Shown here: positions 8,861 through 16,965 of the stretch, piece after piece
Layout: each line of letters starts with the position of its first letter
How positions within the stretch are numbered: position 1 is the first letter of the stretch
Assembly: GCA_046533095.1 (NCBI GenBank)
Contig: JAJQRA010000020.1
Span: 62,001-126,000 of the forward strand
From: ZAX-1 sp046533095
Lineage (GTDB): Bacteria; Bacillota; Clostridia; Lachnospirales; Lachnospiraceae
Direction: 5' to 3'
Length of the DNA: 64,000 nt
Position numbers and translations under genes: made by a program
Notes under the pieces: generated by a model
Told to the model about the DNA's origin: nothing
Seen by the model: only the letters and a program-made list of their open reading frames with translations
The model's database searches: none

Positions 8861-9625
8861 ATGCATAAAGTAGATTTAAACTGTGATTTGGGGGAAAGCT
8901 TTGGCGTTTATAAGTTAGGGGAAGATGCAGCGATTCTGGCGTATATTACTTCTGCCAATGTTGCCTGTGGATTTCACGCCTCAGATCCCCTTACAATGGC
9001 GCAGACGGTTGCAAATGCCAAAGCAAGCGGCGTTTCCATTGGTGCACATCCTGGATTTCCGGATTTGCTGGGCTTTGGGCGGCGTGCCATGCAGATTACG
9101 CCACAAGAAGCAAAAGCATATATTCAGTATCAAGTTGGGGCGTTGCTTGCGTTCTGCAAAAGCGCCAATGTGCCACTAGTTCATGTAAAGCCACATGGTG
9201 CACTTTATAATATGGCCGCCCGCGATATCGACCTATCCTATGCCATTTGCAACGGTATAAAAGAAATATCGCCAGACATTATACTGCTTGCGCAATCTGG
9301 AAGTAAAATGCTTGAGGCCGCACAGGAACTGGGACTGCCTTTTGCCAGCGAAGTTTTCGCAGACCGTACCTATCAGCCGGACGCAAGCCTAACGCCGCGC
9401 AGCCATGAAAATGCGGTAATCGGCTCATCGGAATTGGCAATTGCCCAGACGATTCAGATGGTAAAGGAAGGGACGGTTACAGCAACGAATGGGCAGACGA
9501 TACCCATTCGCGCCGATTCTATCTGTATCCATGGAGATTCGCCAAAAGCGTTGCAATTTGCAAAAGAAATTTATGGAATATTACGCGCACAGGATATTGT
9601 AATCGCTCCCTTGGGTGGCTTTTAG
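8861..9625 (+). CDS. pxpA: 5-oxoprolinase subunit A (PxpA, LamB/YcsF family)
   Basis: Third 5-oxoprolinase subunit, 254 residues, a polysaccharide-deacetylase-like barrel. Hallmarks are KVDLNCDLGESFG at the start, ANVACGFHASDP near residue 36, HPGFPDLLGFGRR near residue 66 and VKPHGALYN near residue 112. The ATG at 8861 is preferred to the in-frame GTG at 8846, which lies inside the ribosome site GTGAGGGA. It is the last gene of the co-directional run, and its stop is only five bases from the stop of the convergent carbamate kinase gene, leaving no room for a conventional terminator between them. Confidence 0.92.
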   Translation: MHKVDLNCDLGESFGVYKLGEDAAILAYITSANVACGFHASDPLTMAQTVANAKASGVSIGAHPGFPDLLGFGRRAMQITPQEAKAYIQYQVGALLAFCKSANVPLVHVKPHGALYNMAARDIDLSYAICNGIKEISPDIILLAQSGSKMLEAAQELGLPFASEVFADRTYQPDASLTPRSHENAVIGSSELAIAQTIQMVKEGTVTATNGQTIPIRADSICIHGDSPKALQFAKEIYGILRAQDIVIAPLGGF

Positions 9626-9630
9626 CAAGA

Positions 9631-10569
9631 TCAAGAAATGCGGGTTCCAGTCGTTCCATTAATACCGTCTTTTGCTTTTTCAAGCAAGGTAATGAGGGCG
9701 GTACGGTTTTTGCCGGACTGGGCAAATAAAACGCCTGCCTGCACTTTTGGAAGCATGGAGCCGGGGGCAAAATGACCTTCCTTGATATAGGAATTCGCTT
9801 CATCGATGCTAATGCTGTCTAGCCATTTTTCATTTTCCTTGCCATAATTTAATGCTACCTTTTCAACAGCGGTTAAGATAATTAAAAAATCTGCATTTAA
9901 TTTTTGGGCAAGGATACAGCTTGCAAAATCTTTATCGATGACGGCGCCTACGCCTTTTAAATGATTGCCTCGGCGAATCACGGGAATACCGCCGCCACCG
10001 CCGGCAATTACAATTTCTCCTGCGTTTAACAAGCTTTGTACGGTATTTACTTCTATAATCTCTACCGGCCTTGGGGAAGCTACCACGCGACGATATCCAC
10101 GGCCGGAATCCTCGATCACCTTTAGCCCATCAGCGATAGCGGTATCGGCCTCTTCTTTTGTCATAAAATGGCCAATCGGTTTGGTAGGGTTTAAAAAAGC
10201 AGGGTCATTTTCATCTACACGTACCTGTGTGATCACAGTGGCGACTGATTTTGTAATGCCTCTGTTTAACAATTCTTCCTTTAATGCATTTTGCAAATCA
10301 TAGCCAATATATGCTTGGCTCATGGCAACGCAAACAGAAAGAGGTGTAATCGCAGGGTGATTTGGATCCATACGTCCATAAGCGCCCATCGCGTTATTTA
10401 TCATACCGACCTGTGGACCATTGCCATGGGAAATAATGACTTCGTGGCCGTCTTCGATTAAATCTGCAATTGCTTTGGAAGTTGTCTGCACGGCAATATA
10501 TTGTTCCGGTAAATTATTCCCCAATGCATTTCCGCCTAAAGCAATGACGATTCTTTTTTTATTTTGCAT
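9631..10569 (-). CDS. arcC: Carbamate kinase
   Basis: Catalyses carbamoyl phosphate + ADP to carbamate + ATP, the ATP-yielding last step of carbamoyl-group catabolism. The 312 residues show the family start RIVIALGGNALG, ISHGNGPQVG near residue 45, and IAGGGGGIPV near residue 200. E. coli has a homologous gene, yqeA, in its purine island. The start has GAGG eight bases upstream. It is downstream of ygeW in the same direction, across a 150-bp gap that contains a perfect 13-bp inverted repeat. Together with ygeW it would recover ATP from the carbamoyl group released by purine breakdown. That function in this strain is inferred. Confidence 0.92.
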   Translation of the reverse strand: MQNKKRIVIALGGNALGNNLPEQYIAVQTTSKAIADLIEDGHEVIISHGNGPQVGMINNAMGAYGRMDPNHPAITPLSVCVAMSQAYIGYDLQNALKEELLNRGITKSVATVITQVRVDENDPAFLNPTKPIGHFMTKEEADTAIADGLKVIEDSGRGYRRVVASPRPVEIIEVNTVQSLLNAGEIVIAGGGGGIPVIRRGNHLKGVGAVIDKDFASCILAQKLNADFLIILTAVEKVALNYGKENEKWLDSISIDEANSYIKEGHFAPGSMLPKVQAGVLFAQSGKNRTALITLLEKAKDGINGTTGTRIS

Positions 10570-10587
10570 AATTATTCCTCTCTATTA

Positions 10588-10623
10588 AGAAATGATATAC
10601 GAAATTTACAGTATATCATTTCT
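10588..10623. promoter_or_regulatory. 13-bp perfect inverted repeat upstream of carbamate kinase
   Basis: AGAAATGATATAC (10588-10600) pairs perfectly with GTATATCATTTCT (10611-10623) around a 10-base loop, ending 19 bases before the arcC start. No T-run follows on the - strand, so an operator or mRNA processing/stability hairpin is likelier than a terminator. Confidence 0.6.
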
Positions 10624-10719
10624 TTGATTTTATACAGTTGACATTATGTTGCCCGATGCAGTCTGCCGTTCTTTTGATAGGGCTTAAGATAAGGCTTAAC
10701 TTTGAATCGCATTTTTTGC

Positions 10720-11913
10720 CTAATCAGCTTTTCTTTTCGTAGCTTTTTCTTCCAATGCTTTTAACGTAGCTTGTGGATTTTGGAATTTGCTTAGGAAAAT
10801 CATGGCCGCAATGATGTATGGCTTGTAGCTTGCCTCTTTATATAAGGGGGTACGGTAGCGGTCGAATACGGAGGCATCTACTTCGCCCTCTTTACAGCTT
10901 ACGCCACTGATATCGGCAGGCAGGCAGTGCAAATAGAGTGCCTTTCCGTCTTTTGTCAACTTCATCATTTCTTCCGTACATGCCCAATCTTTATGCTGCG
11001 CGTTTTGTGCCAGCAATTCTTTTTCTAACACGTTGATACCGTCTAAATCGCCATCGCCGTACAGGGCAGTACGTTTTTCCATAGCGGCAAATGGAGCCCA
11101 GCTCTTTGGATATACGATGTCTGCATCTTTAAAAGCTTCTGCCATATCGTTTGTTTTAACAAAAGATCCGCCGGATTTTTTTGCATTTTCTTTTGCAACT
11201 TCTTCTACTTCAGGAAAAACTTCATATCCTTTTGGATGCGCAAGGACAACGTCTAAACCAAGACGTGTAAACAAGCCGATGATGCCTTGTGGAACAGAAA
11301 GCGGTTTACCATAAGAAGGAGAGTAGGCCCATGTCATAGCAACTTTTTTTCCTTTTAACTGTTCGATTCCGCCAAATTCATGAATGATATGTAGGGCATC
11401 CGCCATTGCCTGTGTTGGGTGGTCAATGTCGCACTGTAAATTTACAAGGGTTGGACGTTGCTCTAAAATGCCGTCTTTGTTGCCGTCTTGGACAGCCTTA
11501 GATACTTCGTGCATATATGCATTTCCTTTTCCGATATACATATCATCACGGATGCCGATGACATCAGCCATGAAAGAAATCATGTTTGCCGTTTCACGAA
11601 CGGTTTCTCCATGGGCAACCTGTGATTTTCCTTCGTCCAAATCCTGCACTTCTAAACCTAACAGGTTACAGGCAGAAGCGAAAGAAAAACGGGTACGGGT
11701 AGAGTTGTCGCGGAATAGTGAGATGCCAAGGCCACTTTCAAATACCTTGGTGGAAATATTATGCTCACGCATAAAACGAAGTGCATCAGCAATGGTAAAA
11801 ACAGCTTCCAATTCATCATCTGTTTTTTCCCATGTTAGGAAAAAGTCGTTGCTGTACATTTCCTTGAAATTTAAAGCATTTAATTTATCGATATAATCCT
11901 GTAATGTTTTCAT
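10720..11913 (-). CDS. ygeW: Knotted carbamoyltransferase YgeW
   Basis: A 397-residue transcarbamylase of the YgeW family, related to aspartate/ornithine carbamoyltransferases. The carbamoyl-phosphate motif appears as DNSTRTRFSF near residue 70, with HPTQAMAD near residue 167 and HCLPADISG near residue 335. E. coli YgeW lies in the purine island and its substrate was long unknown; recent gut-bacterial work ties it to ureido intermediates of uric-acid breakdown (recalled, not checked). In that direction it would yield carbamoyl phosphate for the carbamate kinase downstream. It shares a 17-bp leader with ygeY (11924-11940). Confidence 0.9.
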   Translation of the reverse strand: MKTLQDYIDKLNALNFKEMYSNDFFLTWEKTDDELEAVFTIADALRFMREHNISTKVFESGLGISLFRDNSTRTRFSFASACNLLGLEVQDLDEGKSQVAHGETVRETANMISFMADVIGIRDDMYIGKGNAYMHEVSKAVQDGNKDGILEQRPTLVNLQCDIDHPTQAMADALHIIHEFGGIEQLKGKKVAMTWAYSPSYGKPLSVPQGIIGLFTRLGLDVVLAHPKGYEVFPEVEEVAKENAKKSGGSFVKTNDMAEAFKDADIVYPKSWAPFAAMEKRTALYGDGDLDGINVLEKELLAQNAQHKDWACTEEMMKLTKDGKALYLHCLPADISGVSCKEGEVDASVFDRYRTPLYKEASYKPYIIAAMIFLSKFQNPQATLKALEEKATKRKAD

Positions 11914-11923
11914 AATTGGTATT

Positions 11924-11940
11924 CTCCTTTACATTGAACA
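11924..11940 (-). promoter_or_regulatory. Shared leader motif, ygeW copy
   Basis: On the - strand this reads TGTTCAATGTAAAGGAG and includes the ribosome site of ygeW. An identical 17-mer precedes ygeY (13280-13296) and a one-base-shorter version precedes ygfK (16941-16957). Confidence 0.6.
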
Positions 11941-12013
11941 ACCGCATGGAATATTTTGTGAAGCCTTTTTAAGTTTCGTGCCCGTGGTGCTTTCCTTGCT
12001 GCGGCTTCTAGGT

Positions 12014-12109
12014 CTACTTACAGTAAATTGGTGTAACTTCCATTTCTATTTACGGTAAATTGCTGTGGCTTCCATTTCTATTTACAATAAATTGTTGGGA
12101 TTGCCGCAT
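12014..12109 (-). repeat. Three 32-bp tandem copies of the ygeY 3' end
   Basis: Units begin at 12014, 12046 and 12078. Read on the - strand each ends with AATTTA(C/T)(C/T)GTAA(A/G)TAG, encoding -IYCK-stop or -IYRK-stop. The copy at 12078 is the real gene end; the other two are non-coding duplicates trailing behind the stop. The 32-bp period is not a multiple of three. Confidence 0.85.
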
Positions 12110-13271
12110 ACACAGCGGCGCATTTTACAAGGTCTGCTTTATAAGTGCGTTCGTTTGGCGCATGTGCCTGTGCTTCTTTGCCTGGTCCAAAGCCGATGCA
12201 GGGAATCCCAAAACGGCCCATAATTGAAACACCGTTTGTAGAGAATGTCCATTTGTCTACGAGTGGATTACCGTACATTCCCTTAAAAGATTCTACCGCA
12301 GCTAAAGTGGCAGGGTGGTCTGCCGGAATTACCCAAGTCGGGAAATAGCAGTCCGTAGGATACACGAGGTTTTTATAGCTTGGACGGTCATATTTGTACA
12401 TGCTTACTTTTGCATCATATTTTTTAACAGTTGGCAATGCACGTATTTCATCTAAAGCCATTTCATAGGTTTCACCATCGGTTAAACGGCGGTCGATGGA
12501 GATGGCGCAGCTATCCGATACGGCACAGCGGGAGGGTGAGGTAAAAAATATTTCGGAAACTGCTAACGTACCTTTGCCTAAAAATGCGTCATCATGAAGC
12601 TTTGGGTTTAGATCACGTACTTCTTGCAGGATATCTGCCATTTTATAAATCGCATTGTCGCCACGTTCCGGAGCGGATCCATGACAGGAAATACCTTTTA
12701 CATCAACACGGATTTCCATACGTCCACGTTGCCCTCTGCAAATATTGCCGTCTGTAGGTTCTGTAATTACGACAAATTCCGGTTTTACTTTATCTTCGTT
12801 TATAATATACTGCCAGCATAGTCCATCGCAGTCTTCTTCCTGGACGGTTCCAGTTACAAGCACCGTGTATTTGTCGCTGAGCAAATCCAAGTCTTTCATA
12901 ATTTTTGCACCATATATGGCAGATACGATACCACCTAACTGATCGGTAGTTCCTCTGCCCCCAATTTCAGTTTCATCTTCAAATCCTTGATAAGGGTCAA
13001 ATTCCCAGTTGTCGATATTGCCGATGCCAACGGTATCGATATGTGCATCAAATCCAATCAGTGTTTTGCCGGTTCCCATGTATCCAAGTACATTTCCCAT
13101 GGGATCAATTTCCACTTTCGTAAAATCCAATTTTTTCATTTCTTCTGCAATGCGGTTGATATGCCCTTCTTCCCCACAGCTTTCCCCCGGTATTGCAACG
13201 ATGTCACGTAAAAATTTCGTCATGTCTGGTAAATAAGCCTCTGATGCCTCTTTGATTTTGTTAAAATCCAT
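12078..13271 (-). CDS. ygeY: YgeY, M20-family metallohydrolase/deacetylase
   Basis: A 397-residue M20 peptidase-like enzyme, about the length of E. coli YgeY. Metal-site motifs are GFDAHIDTVG near residue 70 (H-x-D), GRGTTDQLGG near residue 105, EEDCDG near residue 145 and a late His in EAQAHAPNERTY. M20 proteins of this type hydrolyse amide bonds of N-acyl or carbamoyl amino acids. In the purine island a ureido or acyl intermediate is the likely substrate (inference). The ATG at 13271 is chosen because it has AGGAGG upstream; the frame runs back to 13304 through the ribosome site. Its 3' end is tandemly duplicated. Confidence 0.88.
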   Translation of the reverse strand: MDFNKIKEASEAYLPDMTKFLRDIVAIPGESCGEEGHINRIAEEMKKLDFTKVEIDPMGNVLGYMGTGKTLIGFDAHIDTVGIGNIDNWEFDPYQGFEDETEIGGRGTTDQLGGIVSAIYGAKIMKDLDLLSDKYTVLVTGTVQEEDCDGLCWQYIINEDKVKPEFVVITEPTDGNICRGQRGRMEIRVDVKGISCHGSAPERGDNAIYKMADILQEVRDLNPKLHDDAFLGKGTLAVSEIFFTSPSRCAVSDSCAISIDRRLTDGETYEMALDEIRALPTVKKYDAKVSMYKYDRPSYKNLVYPTDCYFPTWVIPADHPATLAAVESFKGMYGNPLVDKWTFSTNGVSIMGRFGIPCIGFGPGKEAQAHAPNERTYKADLVKCAAVYAAIPTIYCK

Positions 13272-13279
13272 TGTAAATC

Positions 13280-13296
13280 CTCCTTTACATTGAACA
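13280..13296 (-). promoter_or_regulatory. Shared leader motif, ygeY copy
   Basis: The - strand reads TGTTCAATGTAAAGGAG, identical over 17 bp to the ygeW leader. With the following bases it also resembles the ygfK leader up to the start codon. Confidence 0.6.
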
Positions 13297-13454
13297 CGTG
13301 GCAAGGTAATTTTAAGTTTAGCGACTTAGTGCTACCTTTGCCATGGTGTTTTTTGGGTTAATAGTATCCATCCAGTTATCGGCAGTTTCCATTCAATCCG
13401 GTGTGTGGTGAACCGTTTTTTATTATGTATCTATGTAATATACGAAACGTATCG

Positions 13455-14666
13455 CTATTCTATATATTGCTTTCCGTTCCATACAATTTCCTTATAGCAG
13501 TCAGGGTCGGTATCCCCTTCGGTAGAAAAGAGCAGTACCTTGGAAGCTTTATCTAATTTTAAAGTTGCTTTCAAATCTGCAAGTGCAGGATTTTTCATGA
13601 TTTCATGAAGTACACCAAATGGAGCGGCTCCGGATTCTCCGGAAACGATTTGCGTATCGCCTTTGATTGGAGCGGACAAAATCCGCATTCCTTTTGCGGC
13701 AACCCAGTCGGGAGCAGCAACAAAAACGGAAACATGGTTTTTTAAAATATCCCAAGAAGTGGTGTTTGGTTCGCCACATGCAAGGCCCGCCATAATCGTT
13801 TGCATATCCCCATCTACAATCTGCTCTGATCCATCACCGACAACAGCTCCTTTGTATAGGCAAGCGGCAACATCGGCCTCTACCACAACGACAATCGGTG
13901 GATTTTCGGGATACTTATTTGCAAAATAACCTTGTACGCCTCCAGCTAAAGAGCCAACGCCGGCCTGTACAAACACATGGGTGGGTCGGTCGATTCCAAT
14001 CTCACGAAGCTGCTCGTTCGCTTCTAGTGCCATTGTGCCATATCCTTGCATAATCCAAGCTGGTATTTCCTCATAGCCTTTCCATGCCGTATCCTGTACG
14101 ACTACGCCATTTGGCGTTTTTGCTGCGGCTGCGGCTGCCATGCGTACACATTCATCGTAGTTTACTTCTTCTATTGTAGCGGTCGCATGTTCGGCTTGAA
14201 TATTTTTTAATCTTGTTTGCGTAGAACCTTTCGGCATAAATACAACGGCCTTTTGCTTTAGCCGATTTGCCGCCCATGCAACCCCACGTCCATGATTTCC
14301 ATCGGTTGCCGTAAAAAATGTTGCTTGGCCGAATTCTTCTTTGAGCTTATCGGAAGTAAGCGTTGCAAAATCAAGCTCGCCTATTTGCCTACCAGTCTGC
14401 TTTGCAATATACTTTGCCATTGCAAAAGATCCGCCCAGTACCTTAAATGCATTTAAGCCAAAGCGGTAAGATTCGTCTTTTACACATACTTCCGACAGGC
14501 CAAGATAGTCTGCCATATGGGATAGGCGTACCAGCGGCGTCCTTTCATATCCCGGAACGGTCCTGTGAAACGTAATGGCATGTTCCACTTCACTTAGGGC
14601 CAACACGGGCAGATTGGCATCGCTTGTTTTTGGCATCTCATTTTTTACCCATTTGATGTCTTTCAT
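13455..14666 (-). CDS. dpaL: Diaminopropionate ammonia-lyase (YgeX/DpaL)
   Basis: PLP enzyme converting 2,3-diaminopropionate to pyruvate and two ammonia. The 403 residues include RFGLNAFKVLGG, where Lys75 fits the PLP Schiff-base lysine of the family, TDGNHGRGVAWAANR near residue 120 and a glycine-rich phosphate loop QAGVGSLAGGVQ near residue 235. It follows the regulator gene by only 12 bases, so the two are probably co-transcribed. In the E. coli island its homologue ygeX stands beside ygeY and ygeW, as here. It would be the step that delivers pyruvate from purine carbon. Confidence 0.94.
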   Translation of the reverse strand: MKDIKWVKNEMPKTSDANLPVLALSEVEHAITFHRTVPGYERTPLVRLSHMADYLGLSEVCVKDESYRFGLNAFKVLGGSFAMAKYIAKQTGRQIGELDFATLTSDKLKEEFGQATFFTATDGNHGRGVAWAANRLKQKAVVFMPKGSTQTRLKNIQAEHATATIEEVNYDECVRMAAAAAAKTPNGVVVQDTAWKGYEEIPAWIMQGYGTMALEANEQLREIGIDRPTHVFVQAGVGSLAGGVQGYFANKYPENPPIVVVVEADVAACLYKGAVVGDGSEQIVDGDMQTIMAGLACGEPNTTSWDILKNHVSVFVAAPDWVAAKGMRILSAPIKGDTQIVSGESGAAPFGVLHEIMKNPALADLKATLKLDKASKVLLFSTEGDTDPDCYKEIVWNGKQYIE

Positions 14667-14678
14667 AAATACCCTCCT

Positions 14679-15326
14679 TCATTGCTTATTGATATCGATG
14701 TAACTATATAATGTATATTTGGATATTCCAAAATACTTTGAAACCTTGTCGCCGGACTTTGTGATTAAAAAGGCGCCGGTGTCGTTTAAAAACTGTATTG
14801 CGGCAACTTTATCTTCTTTGTTCATCAAAGTGACCGGCTTTCCAACCAACGAAACGGACTGCTCGATGAGATCGTCTAAAAGGTCATTGACATTCTGTGC
14901 GATGTGCTCAGGCCCTTTTTTAATGGAGTTTGCCGATTCGCTGCAGGCGGTAAGGGAATGAACGGACTCTTCTAAATATAGAAGATTTGTAATATCATAG
15001 TTAATGGATAAAATGTAACGGACTTGATTCGTTCCTTCTTCCCGTACAAAGATGGTACTTGATTTTAAGGTTTTGCCATTGTCCGTCTTTATAAGATACC
15101 CCAACTGGTCCTTTAATTTCTCCGGCGGCTTTTTTAAAGCCTCTAATACAATGCGAGAGGGACCATCACCTATTTTACGATTGCTCACATCGCCGTTTTC
15201 AATATAGACAATGGATTTACGCAGGCTTTTTCTGGTCAGATCATGAATAACGACCTCGCAATGGTCACCGAATTGTGTGGATATGGCTTTCGCCATCTGC
15301 TTTAAAAAATCTAATGTGATACCCAT
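14679..15326 (-). CDS. YheO/DauR-type transcriptional regulator
   Basis: A 215-residue regulator with an N-terminal YheO-like PAS domain (QFGDHCEVVIHDL near residue 20; GYLIKTDNGKTLKSST near residue 76) and a C-terminal helix-turn-helix (GAFLITKSGDKVSKYFGISK followed by YTLYSYI). DauR, the D-arginine utilisation repressor, is the best-known relative. The ATG at 15326 is favoured over the TTG at 15332 because AAAGGTG is then eight bases upstream. It is the first gene of the leftward purine arm and faces ssnA across the control region, so it is the obvious candidate regulator for both arms. The ligand of its PAS domain is unknown. Confidence 0.8.
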   Translation of the reverse strand: MGITLDFLKQMAKAISTQFGDHCEVVIHDLTRKSLRKSIVYIENGDVSNRKIGDGPSRIVLEALKKPPEKLKDQLGYLIKTDNGKTLKSSTIFVREEGTNQVRYILSINYDITNLLYLEESVHSLTACSESANSIKKGPEHIAQNVNDLLDDLIEQSVSLVGKPVTLMNKEDKVAAIQFLNDTGAFLITKSGDKVSKYFGISKYTLYSYIDINKQ

Positions 15327-15374
15327 TGGCAACGCACCTTTCTAAACGTTTGCTGAATACTACCCCCTAAAACC

Positions 15375-15402
15375 ATAATACCACCATATAAGAAAAAGTC
15401 AA
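15375..15402 (-). promoter_or_regulatory. Promoter for the leftward purine arm
   Basis: On the - strand TTGACT (15397-15402) and TATTAT (15375-15380) are separated by 16 bases and lie about 50 bases upstream of the regulator start. Next to it are two copies of an AGGTTTTCTAAAAAAAA stretch in direct repeat (about 15405-15440). Confidence 0.6.
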
Positions 15403-15463
15403 GAGGTTTTCTAAAAAAAATTTAGGTTTTCTAAAAAAAAATTAGCAATGCACTATTGCTTTT

Positions 15464-15506
15464 TTTGACTCACTATGTTAAACTATTTTTAGATTAACCA
15501 GTCAAA
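15464..15506. promoter_or_regulatory. Nested inverted repeat in the divergent control region
   Basis: TTTGACT (15464-15470) pairs with AGTCAAA (15500-15506), and inside it GTTAA (15477-15481) pairs with TTAAC (15494-15498). TTGACT within the left arm could also serve as a -35 element for ssnA, so a protein bound here could block or recruit polymerase. It is a candidate operator for the neighbouring regulator. Confidence 0.45.
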
Positions 15507-15587
15507 CGGAACTGGGGCATTGACAAGGGTTAATGGGACTGTTTGATGTAGAGCCAAGTGTGTTTCATGTAGGGAAGGAGAGAGTAT

Positions 15588-16919
15588 ATGATTTTAATTG
15601 GAAACGGAACGCTGATCACGAGGGATTTGTCGAAACCACTCATTGAGCATGGGGGTGTGCTGATTGATGGGGAAAAGATTGTAGAAATTTCAGATTATGA
15701 AAGTTTGAAGAAAAAGTATACAGATGCACAAGTGATAGATGTTGCCGGCAAACTCATTATGCCGGGGCTTATCAACACCCATGAACATATTTATAGCGCA
15801 ATGGCAAGGGGACTTTCGATTAAAGGGTACAATCCAAATGGATTTTTGGATATTTTAGATGGCATGTGGTGGACAATTGACCGCCATTTGACGCTGGAGC
15901 AGACGAAATATAGCGCAATTGCCACGTATATTGACTGTATTAAAAATGGAGTAACAACGGTATTTGACCACCATGCCAGTTTCGGGTATATTGAAAACAG
16001 CCTGTTTACGATTGCAGAGGCGGCAAAAGAACTTGGAATCCGCACCTGCCTTTGCTACGAAGTATCAGACCGTGATGGAGAAGATAAGGCAAAAGCTGCG
16101 ATAAAGGAAAATGCAGAATTTATTAAATACGCAAGGAAACAAACGGACGATATGCTAAAAGGGATGATGGGCATGCATGCCCAGTTTACCATATCGGATA
16201 AGACGATGAGCCTTTGCAGGGAGAACATGCCGGATGGCGTAGGCGCACATATCCATGTTGCAGAGGGGATAGAAGACTTGCACCATTGTTTGAAAAATTA
16301 TGGGAAACGCATTGTAGACCGCCTGATGGATCATGGCATTTTGGGCGAAAAGACGCTGACGGCCCACTGCATTTATGTGAATGGCCACGAAATGGATCTG
16401 TTAAAAGAAACGGATACAATGGTGGTACATAATCCGGAATCAAATATGGGAAATGCCTGTGGTTGCCCACCAACGATGGAAATTTTCAAAAAAGGCATTC
16501 TGACAGGCTTGGGGACGGACGGCTATACGCACGATATGTTTGAATCCTATAAAGTAGCGAATGTACTTCACAAGCACTCCTTATGCGATGCGAATGCGGC
16601 ATGGTCTGAAGTGCCGGAAATGCTGTTTGATGGAAATGCCAAAATTGCCAACCGCTATTTTGATACGCCGCTTGGCGTGTTAAAAGAAGGTGCGGCGGCA
16701 GATGTTGTGGTTGCGGAATACGACCCGTTAACACCGCTCACCAAAGACAATATCAATGGGCACATGCTGTTTGGCATGACAGGGAGCAAGATTGTGACGA
16801 CTGTGGCAAATGGGAAAGTTTTAATGAAAGACAGGGAACTGCTTTGCGTCGATGAGGCAAAAGCGATGGCGGAATGTAGAGTACAGGCCAAGGAACTCGC
16901 AGATCGTATCAATGCATAA
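15588..16919 (+). CDS. ssnA: SsnA-type amidohydrolase
   Basis: A 443-residue metal-dependent amidohydrolase of the SsnA group, related to guanine deaminase and chlorohydrolases. It has the N-terminal H-x-H site in GLINTHEHIYSAMARG near residue 61, HIHVAEG near residue 222, LTAHCIYV near residue 260 and the metal Asp in GLGTDGYTHDMFE near residue 305. It is a cytoplasmic enzyme. In E. coli and in gut purine-degrading anaerobes ssnA is adjacent to ygfK and hyuA, as here. It probably deaminates or opens a purine-derived ring. GAAGGAGAGAG precedes the ATG. Transcription likely starts in the divergent region at 15327-15587. Confidence 0.92.
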   Translation: MILIGNGTLITRDLSKPLIEHGGVLIDGEKIVEISDYESLKKKYTDAQVIDVAGKLIMPGLINTHEHIYSAMARGLSIKGYNPNGFLDILDGMWWTIDRHLTLEQTKYSAIATYIDCIKNGVTTVFDHHASFGYIENSLFTIAEAAKELGIRTCLCYEVSDRDGEDKAKAAIKENAEFIKYARKQTDDMLKGMMGMHAQFTISDKTMSLCRENMPDGVGAHIHVAEGIEDLHHCLKNYGKRIVDRLMDHGILGEKTLTAHCIYVNGHEMDLLKETDTMVVHNPESNMGNACGCPPTMEIFKKGILTGLGTDGYTHDMFESYKVANVLHKHSLCDANAAWSEVPEMLFDGNAKIANRYFDTPLGVLKEGAAADVVVAEYDPLTPLTKDNINGHMLFGMTGSKIVTTVANGKVLMKDRELLCVDEAKAMAECRVQAKELADRINA

Positions 16920-16940
16920 GGATAAAATAGAGCGAAAAGA

Positions 16941-16957
16941 TGTTCAATGCAAGGAGG
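16941..16957 (+). promoter_or_regulatory. Shared leader motif, ygfK copy
   Basis: TGTTCAATGCAAGGAGG, followed by ATTTATAAATGG over the start codon. It matches the ygeY leader apart from one missing A, one transition and a short spacing change. Three genes on both arms thus share the same translation-initiation leader. Confidence 0.55.
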
Positions 16958-16965
16958 ATTTATAA

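Noticed and set aside
13297..13345. Inverted GGCAAGGTA / TACCTTTGCC as a dpaL terminator
   Set aside because: Arms are imperfect, the loop is long and no T-run follows on the - strand.
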